From contig SFPL01000098.1 of the NCBI GenBank assembly GCA_004551905.1, positions 1 to 11,580 of the forward strand: DNA of 11,580 nt, written 5' to 3'. A program made the position numbers and the translations under genes. This DNA comes from Lentisphaeraceae bacterium (GTDB lineage Bacteria; Verrucomicrobiota; Kiritimatiellia; RFP12; UBA1067). Within the stretch, counting starts at the first letter, position 1, and every line of letters starts with the position of its first letter. Of the stretch, positions 7,070 to 11,580 are shown one piece after another. The notes beneath the pieces are model-generated. The model was not told the DNA's origin and did no database searches. It worked only from the letters and a program-made list of their open reading frames with translations.

Positions 7070-8423
7070 TGGACTTCACCTTTGCAAACGAACTAGCGGC
7101 GACCGAGAAGAGCAGCATGAACGCAGTCATCGCCCCCGGGGCGAGCAGCGACACGCCGGCAAGAGACTCAAGCACCGCCGCCGGCAGGACCAGGAACCCC
7201 GCAAAGCACGAAGGCGGCGGGAAACCGGCCGCAACGCCGGAGACCGCTCGGCGGACGTACGACGCCGCCAGCACAGCGAGCGGCGCGAGGATGAGGAACG
7301 CGCCGATCGAGCCGCGCTCCGCCAGCACCAGCCAGTGGAGCCCGAAAGGCGCACTCTGCTGGGCGGGGATCGCCGCCAGGTCCTCGGAGGAGGCGATGAA
7401 GCGCACGCCGTCGGCAAACGAACCGAGCCCCGCGCCCAGCCACGGATGCACGCTCCACATGTCCAGCGAAAGGCGCGAGAGGAGATCGTGGACTGGGAAG
7501 AAGTCCTTTGGCAAGAAACCTGCCTCGCCGAAAAAAGGAGCCAGCTTCGCCGCGATGCCGCCGGACGGGACCGCGGCCAACACGAGACCTGCAGCCACCA
7601 TCAGGAACCCGACGACGCCTATCAGGAAGACGAGCGCCTCGCCGGAGTTGCTGGTCACGTAGTTCCACGCCGCCGAGTATACCACCAGCAGGAAGGCGGC
7701 GGAGACGAATACCAGCGTCACCACCGCCGGCGAGAACGCGAAGAGCCCGGCGGCGTTGCCCGCGACGGCGAAGACGAAGAGGAAGAGGCTACGGTACCAC
7801 CCGCGCTGCAGGCCGGCGGAGAAGGCGGAAATGCCGGCAAGCAGCGCGATGCCGTAGTACACCCCGGAATAGGACGGGTTTGAGAAGGAGCAGTCCATCG
7901 CCGCAAGGACCGCCCGGTCGCCCATGCCGGCCCTGACGCATTCAGCCGCCGCGGCGACGCCGGAGATGGCGGAGAACCCAAGCAGGAACGCGCACCTCGC
8001 GCCTCGACCAAGGGCGTGGCGGCAGCCCTGGAGCACCACCAGGATTACCAGACAGGCTGCGAACTCCATGCGCCCTCCGCCATCCACGCTGCCTGGCAGC
8101 GAACCCACGGCGGCCCCGCGCATGACCCACTCCCCGCTCTCGGCGTCGTACCACTGGCCGACGCCGCCGTTCGCCATCCGGACCGCCGCCACCAGCGTCA
8201 ACAGCAGCATTATCCAGAACAGCGGGTCGGACAGCACCGAGCGGAGCACCCGCTGGCGCGCGGCGGAAAGGCTCTCCTGCCCCAGCCGGGACGGCTCCAG
8301 AAAGAGCCAGCACGCGGTCAGCGCCGCGAGCCAGACTGCCGCGGACAGCGAAAAGAACTGCGGCGCGACGGCCAACAGGGCCAGATGCGCCGCAAGCCCA
8401 TACTTGGCTATCAGTTTCTGCAC
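7062..8423 (-). CDS. O-antigen ligase / Wzy polymerase-like membrane protein
   Basis: The 453-residue product is a multi-spanning inner-membrane protein with roughly ten hydrophobic segments. The longest hydrophilic loop, about 285-365, precedes and contains the family-like pattern RLSLDMWSVHPWLGAGLGSF (317-336), followed by HWLVLAERGSIGAFL (363-377). This matches the 'W..a....  hP..G.G.g.f ... H......aE.G..G' pattern of the Wzy_C/O-antigen ligase superfamily, which polymerises or transfers undecaprenyl-linked glycans at the periplasmic face. It cannot be settled from sequence whether it polymerises repeats or ligates the polymer to an acceptor. The GTG start is one base after the stop of the barrel gene (TGA-C-GTG), with no good ribosome site, so translation is probably coupled. 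The stop overlaps the next start by 8 bases. Sequence identity to named members is likely low. Confidence 0.82.
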   Translation of the reverse strand: MQKLIAKYGLAAHLALLAVAPQFFSLSAAVWLAALTACWLFLEPSRLGQESLSAARQRVLRSVLSDPLFWIMLLLTLVAAVRMANGGVGQWYDAESGEWVMRGAAVGSLPGSVDGGGRMEFAACLVILVVLQGCRHALGRGARCAFLLGFSAISGVAAAAECVRAGMGDRAVLAAMDCSFSNPSYSGVYYGIALLAGISAFSAGLQRGWYRSLFLFVFAVAGNAAGLFAFSPAVVTLVFVSAAFLLVVYSAAWNYVTSNSGEALVFLIGVVGFLMVAAGLVLAAVPSGGIAAKLAPFFGEAGFLPKDFFPVHDLLSRLSLDMWSVHPWLGAGLGSFADGVRFIASSEDLAAIPAQQSAPFGLHWLVLAERGSIGAFLILAPLAVLAASYVRRAVSGVAAGFPPPSCFAGFLVLPAAVLESLAGVSLLAPGAMTAFMLLFSVAASSFAKVKSNV

Positions 8424-8424
8424 G

Positions 8425-9690
8425 TCAGTATGTCAGGCGGAAGCCGAGCGAGGCGCGGAAGCGGTCGTAGTCGTAGTCGGCGGACGACTTGCCCTTCCCA
8501 TCGTCGAAGGACCGACGGTACTCGGCGCGGCCGAAGAGCGCCAGGTAGCGGTTTAAGGTGTAGTTCAGCCCCAGACGGAAGGTGAGCGTGTCGAGGTCGT
8601 AGTTCTGGGTGTTGAGCATCGAGTAGTCGTGGCCCTCGTGGCGGTAGCAGATGTCGAAGGTTGCGTTCGCCTTTCCGCGGACGAGCGACTTCGCAATGCC
8701 CCAGCTCAGCGAGTCGGTGCGCTGGGAGCTGCCGTACTCGCGCTCGGACGGCTGGTAGTGGCATGTCGCGAGGAGCATCATGTTCCAGGTCTCGCCGATC
8801 AGCCAGCGGCCAGAGGCGGAGTATGTCATCGCGTCGGTCGTGCTCCTGCGGCCGGCGTACTCGAAGTGGTTCCAGCCAACGAGCAGGCGGTAGGAGATGC
8901 GATCGGTGGCAAACGAGCCGAAGCCGGCCATAAGCGACCAGCTCTCGGAGTCGTTGGAAAGGTTGCTGCCGTAGCCGCTGAGGTCGTAGTAGCTGTTGGA
9001 CGAGTTGTCCTGCCTGTAGTTGGAGTAGTTGGCGCTGACGAGGATGTCGAACCACTTCGACGCCGCGTAGCCGATTTCGCCGCCAACCAGCCAGCGAGAC
9101 CAGCCATAGAGCGAGTTCTTCTGGCTGGAGTTGTCGTAGTCGAGCCAGTAGTAGCTAGCGCTGACGTCGGCGTGGAGGCGCTCGGTGAAGCGGTGCTCGA
9201 GCGAGCCGCCGAACCTGAATTCGCGCGTATCGCGTCCGTAGCTGCTGCCGTCGCTCAGGGTGACGTCGTTGAGAGAGTTCATCAGGATGAAACTCTGGTT
9301 GAGCATGAGCGACCACCCCTTCTCGCTCTTCGGCGCCGAGTTCCACCCGAAGAGGACCGACTCGCCGTAGTTGTGGTAGCTGTACTCGTTGGCGTGGCCG
9401 CCGCGGAGGTAGCCGTTGTAGGAATAGTTGCCGGTCCCCTTCAAGTACCAGCTCTCGGCCGTGTAATCAAGCGTGAAGCCAGGGTTGACCGTCAAGATAA
9501 CGTCATCTTCAGCGTCCTTGTTGCCGCCGACGTTGCTGTCATAGGTGGCGGAGAACGCAACGTACGGCTTGATGGTGAGCCGCTGACCAATCCTGATCCC
9601 CTCGGGGCGGTCCATCAACTCGGCCTGCGCAGACACGGCAGCGGCGAGGGCTGCGGCAAGCGCCATTCCATGCTTTGTGCTGATGTTCAT
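8425..9690 (-). CDS. Outer-membrane beta-barrel protein of a polysaccharide locus (BBP2/EpsL-like)
   Basis: The 421-residue precursor has a signal peptide (about 1-23, cleavage after AQA). The mature part is made almost entirely of alternating strands rich in Tyr, Trp, Ser, Asn and Gly, ending in GFRLTY, an aromatic C-terminus as used for BAM-dependent insertion. The opening IKPYVAFSATYDSNVGG (about 41-57) followed by NPGFTLDYTAESWYLKG resembles the start of the putative beta-barrel porin-2/EpsL-like proteins found in exopolysaccharide operons. The strand count was not determined, but the length would suit a 16- to 18-stranded barrel. It sits between the OPX gene and the ligase/polymerase gene, so a role as an outer-membrane conduit or scaffold for polymer export is inferred. 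The ribosome site is weak (AGG about ten bases upstream of the ATG). Confidence 0.85.
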   Translation of the reverse strand: MNISTKHGMALAAALAAAVSAQAELMDRPEGIRIGQRLTIKPYVAFSATYDSNVGGNKDAEDDVILTVNPGFTLDYTAESWYLKGTGNYSYNGYLRGGHANEYSYHNYGESVLFGWNSAPKSEKGWSLMLNQSFILMNSLNDVTLSDGSSYGRDTREFRFGGSLEHRFTERLHADVSASYYWLDYDNSSQKNSLYGWSRWLVGGEIGYAASKWFDILVSANYSNYRQDNSSNSYYDLSGYGSNLSNDSESWSLMAGFGSFATDRISYRLLVGWNHFEYAGRRSTTDAMTYSASGRWLIGETWNMMLLATCHYQPSEREYGSSQRTDSLSWGIAKSLVRGKANATFDICYRHEGHDYSMLNTQNYDLDTLTFRLGLNYTLNRYLALFGRAEYRRSFDDGKGKSSADYDYDRFRASLGFRLTY

Positions 9691-9734
9691 ATTGCTTTAA
9701 CCTGACGTTGTAGTTGAAATAGGCCTTCTTCCAC

Positions 9735-10670
9735 TCACGGAACCTGAGACTGGTACGGCGGAGTGGGCGGGACGGGCGGAGTGGGCGTCGGGGACGGCAC
9801 GCTAGGCCCGTCGCCGCCAGTGCCCGTGCTTGCGTCGATCGGCGTCTGCATCGTCGGCTCCGCGATCAGCGCCTGCATCGTCTGGGTGCCCGCGACAATG
9901 TCGCCGAGGAGCGAATCGATCTGCTGTTGCCCGTAGATCTTGATGACAACCTCGAGGTTGGGCTCAGCCTCCGCCTCGGCCGCGGAAAGCATCGGCTCGT
10001 AGGACTTCTCGCGACCGTCGCGCCCGAGCGCCGCCGGGATCCACTCCTCCTGCGCCGCCTTGCGGTCCTCCTCCGGCAGCTCCTGCAGCAGCCGGTCGGT
10101 GAGCGTGGCGGGCGTACCGTTGGAGGCGCGCACCAGCATCAAGAGGCCGAACGCGCAACGCACCGAGGAGCTGTCGGCAGAGTCGCAGCGGCGGACGATC
10201 GCCTTGAGGGCCTTGACGGCGATGTCGGTGTACTGTTCGTCGGTGTAGGTCTTGCCGGGATCAGCCGCGCGGTTGAAGAGGTTTTCGGCGAACTTCTCGT
10301 TGATCGCCGTGAGCGAGAGCACCGAGGCGGAGGCGCAGACCTCGGCGAGCAGGGCCTTCATGTCGCCCTTGCCGCCCTTCGCCGCCTTGAGCGCGGCCGA
10401 GTTGGCCATGAGGAACATCGCCGTCTTCTCCTCCTTCGAGGCCTGGCGCTTCGCTATTGCCGCGTTGACCTCGCCGAGAAAGGCCACCTGGTCGGCCGCG
10501 GAGAGCGATTTCATCGCGGACTCCATCGCCGAGGGGCTGGAGATCGCCTCCCCGATTCCGCCCCTCGCCTCGGCGAGGGAAGCGGTCTTGCCGCCATCAG
10601 CGGCAAAGGCCACGCACATCGACACCGCCGCCAGCGCGGCGAGGCAAACCTTCGTCCTGCTCATTTCCAT
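9735..10670 (-). CDS. Unknown exported protein with a proline-rich C-terminal tail
   Basis: I do not recognise this 311-residue protein. It has a clear Sec signal peptide (residues 1-23, cleavage after AFA). The mature body (about 30-250) is mostly alanine-rich and amphipathic helix, similar to helical-repeat proteins, with a short hydrophobic helix around FGLLMLVRA. Residues 282-311 are a flexible tail, first Gly/Thr-rich and then proline-rich (VPSPTPTPPVPPTPPYQSQV). The tail DNA (about 9750-9790) is itself made of near-repeated GGCGGAGTGGGCG units. The start ATG has AAGGAGG eight bases upstream (10679-10685). Lying between the OPX and barrel genes, it may be a periplasmic partner of the export complex, with the tail reaching peptidoglycan or the barrel. 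That is inference. No enzyme motif is seen. Confidence 0.85.
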   Translation of the reverse strand: MEMSRTKVCLAALAAVSMCVAFAADGGKTASLAEARGGIGEAISSPSAMESAMKSLSAADQVAFLGEVNAAIAKRQASKEEKTAMFLMANSAALKAAKGGKGDMKALLAEVCASASVLSLTAINEKFAENLFNRAADPGKTYTDEQYTDIAVKALKAIVRRCDSADSSSVRCAFGLLMLVRASNGTPATLTDRLLQELPEEDRKAAQEEWIPAALGRDGREKSYEPMLSAAEAEAEPNLEVVIKIYGQQQIDSLLGDIVAGTQTMQALIAEPTMQTPIDASTGTGGDGPSVPSPTPTPPVPPTPPYQSQVP

Positions 10671-10707
10671 GTCCTAGTCCTCCTTAACTTCCTTAAGTTG
10701 TTTCAAG

Positions 10708-11385
10708 TCAGTACCAAGTCTCCGGCACCCAGACGACGTCGCCCGCCCTGAGGAGCATGTCCTTGTCGGGCCGACCGTCCTTGCCGATTTCCTTCAGGTC
10801 CACGTAGGTGCGATTCTGCCGGCCGTCGCGGTCGCAGCGCGTGACGCAGATTTTCGAGCGGTCGGCGTAGGGCTTGAGCCCGCCCGCCATCTGCAGCACC
10901 TTGGTGACCGGCAGGTCCATCGTAGAGGGGATGTTCACCGGGCCCGGCGAGCCGACCTCGCCCAGCACCGTCACCGTTCCCCAGGGGCTCACGCCGTGGC
11001 CGTCGTAGGGCGCGAAAGTAACCGTCACCTGCGGCTGGCGGTAGTAGCGGGAATACTCCTTCACGAGCTTCTTCTTCAGCACCTCCAGGGTGAGGCCGTC
11101 GCACGCCACCGGCTCCTGCAGCAGCAGCGGCATCGTGATCTCGCCGTTCTGGTCTACGAGGACGTTCATCGTGGTCGGCGGCGAGGCCGGGGTACCGACC
11201 TGGATGATCAGCGCGATCCCAGGGCGGATGCGAGGCCCGTCCCACCACTGCGCCACCACCTGCGTGTCAACGGTCTCCTCGTGGGAAAACACGCGAGAAA
11301 AGGCGTCGCAAATGCTGGTGCAACCGACTGCGCACATGCACAGCGGAACAATCGCCAGGAGCGGCTTTCTCGCTAATCTGAACAT
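10708..11385 (-). CDS. Short Wza-like outer-membrane polysaccharide export lipoprotein (OPX)
   Basis: The 225-residue product has a lipoprotein signal (lipobox AVGC, Cys22). A polysaccharide-export domain follows (about 50-125: IRPGIALIIQV, VDQNGEITMPLL, LEVLKKKLVKEYSRYYRQPQ), then one SLBB domain (about 136-222: GTVTVLGEVGSPGPVNIP, VLQMAGGLKPYADRSKI, LLRAGDVVWVPE). OPX proteins carry polymer across the periplasm and outer membrane together with a Wzc partner, which is encoded in the same operon. It is shorter than E. coli Wza (about 360 mature residues): it stops right after the SLBB domain and lacks the C-terminal amphipathic helix that forms Wza's outer-membrane pore. The ATG at 11385 was preferred to a GTG two codons earlier because the promoter's -10 box ends eight bases before the ATG. 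There is no Shine-Dalgarno sequence. Confidence 0.9.
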   Translation of the reverse strand: MFRLARKPLLAIVPLCMCAVGCTSICDAFSRVFSHEETVDTQVVAQWWDGPRIRPGIALIIQVGTPASPPTTMNVLVDQNGEITMPLLLQEPVACDGLTLEVLKKKLVKEYSRYYRQPQVTVTFAPYDGHGVSPWGTVTVLGEVGSPGPVNIPSTMDLPVTKVLQMAGGLKPYADRSKICVTRCDRDGRQNRTYVDLKEIGKDGRPDKDMLLRAGDVVWVPETWY

Positions 11386-11393
11386 CGACACGA

Positions 11394-11423
11394 ATTATAG
11401 CAAAAATTTCGCCTGTTAGTCAA
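11394..11423 (-). promoter_or_regulatory. Sigma70-type promoter with extended -10, leaderless start
   Basis: On the minus strand TTGACT (11423-11418), an 18-base spacer and TATAAT (11399-11394) are read, with TGC directly before the -10 (an extended -10). The TATAAT ends eight bases before the ATG at 11385, so transcription should begin within a few bases of the start codon, near 11387-11385. No ribosome site exists. This is the only convincing promoter in the window and would drive all eight genes. Confidence 0.8.
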
Positions 11424-11440
11424 GGGCACCCAGCAACTTT

Positions 11441-11503
11441 CACGGATTACAAATACCCCCGTCGTCTCGGCTGCGCCGAGCCGCCGTGGACATTTGTAAG
11501 CGG
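11441..11503. repeat. Right-end palindromic element with the inverted 14-base motif
   Basis: CACGGATTACAAAT (11441-11454) is the exact reverse complement of 125-138. A hairpin CTCGGC-TGC-GCCGAG (11466-11480) follows, then GTGGACA (11486-11492) and ATTTGTAAGCGG (11492-11503). TTACAAAT (11447-11454) and ATTTGTAA (11492-11499) form an 8-bp inverted repeat enclosing the hairpin, so the unit can fold as one larger cruciform. It ends about 18 bases upstream of the promoter -35. Confidence 0.6.
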
Positions 11504-11580
11504 TTTTGCGCGACGAGACCCTGCCGCACAGCCTGTTCAAGGCATGACAAGCCACCCGACGGGATGCCGACGGGGACAGA
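11504..11580. other. Right window edge, no supported gene
   Basis: No feature can be supported here. CCGACGGG occurs twice (in the segment 11558-11576), and a short frame on each strand runs through, but neither has a start, a domain or enough length to judge. A gene entering from the right and ending near the repeat cannot be excluded. Confidence 0.5.

Noticed and set aside
11505..11550. Plus-strand short frame ending LRDETLPHSLFKA-stop
   Set aside because: It reads like a protein C-terminus, but a stop codon lies only two codons upstream of this segment, leaving 15 codons with no start.
11373..11555. Minus-strand 60-codon open frame at the right end
   Set aside because: It runs through the promoter, the palindromic element and the start of the OPX gene. 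It has no ribosome site and no recognisable features.
1..11580. CRISPR array, insertion sequence or transposase
   Set aside because: No spacer-separated repeats and no transposase-like or integrase-like protein were found on either strand.

Overview
This window is one leftward (minus-strand) gene cluster of eight genes for making, controlling and exporting a cell-surface polysaccharide. It is flanked by short non-coding ends that share sequence motifs. The organism is a GC-rich Gram-negative-type bacterium: there is an outer-membrane polysaccharide-export lipoprotein, an outer-membrane beta-barrel, several exported proteins, and a fused Wzc-type chain-length regulator/tyrosine kinase. The style of the proteins (poorly conserved exported proteins, an odd glycosidase lipoprotein) suggests a PVC-group bacterium such as Kiritimatiellae/Verrucomicrobiota. 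That placement is inference and was not tested.

Right end to left end, in transcription order. A near-consensus sigma70-type promoter with an extended -10 (about 11394-11423) sits directly against the first start codon, so the first message is probably leaderless. Then come a short Wza-like export lipoprotein (10708-11385); an unknown exported protein with a proline-rich tail (9735-10670); a BBP2/EpsL-like outer-membrane beta-barrel (8425-9690); a multi-spanning O-antigen ligase/polymerase-like protein (7062-8423); a Wzc-like co-polymerase/BY-kinase with tyrosine-rich repeats at both ends (4682-7069); dTDP-glucose 4,6-dehydratase RfbB (3655-4704); a lipoprotein joining a clan GH-A-like glycosidase to a catalytically dead beta-lactamase-like domain (1075-3624); and an unknown exported protein (160-1059). 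Gaps are 0 to about 45 bases and three junctions overlap or nearly touch, so the set reads as one operon.

How the parts may work together (inference from families): RfbB supplies a dTDP-4-keto-6-deoxy sugar precursor, the ligase/polymerase-like protein builds or attaches polymer at the periplasmic face, the Wzc-like protein sets chain length and is switched by tyrosine phosphorylation, and the short OPX lipoprotein plus the beta-barrel form the exit route. The GH lipoprotein could trim or remodel the polymer. No glycosyltransferase, flippase, priming transferase or phosphatase lies inside the window.

The non-coding ends (1-159 and 11392-11580) carry GC-rich hairpins, a GTGGACA word and a shared 14-base motif, present in inverted orientation on the two sides. 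They look like members of a small dispersed repeat family. No RNA gene, CRISPR array, transposase or integrase was seen.
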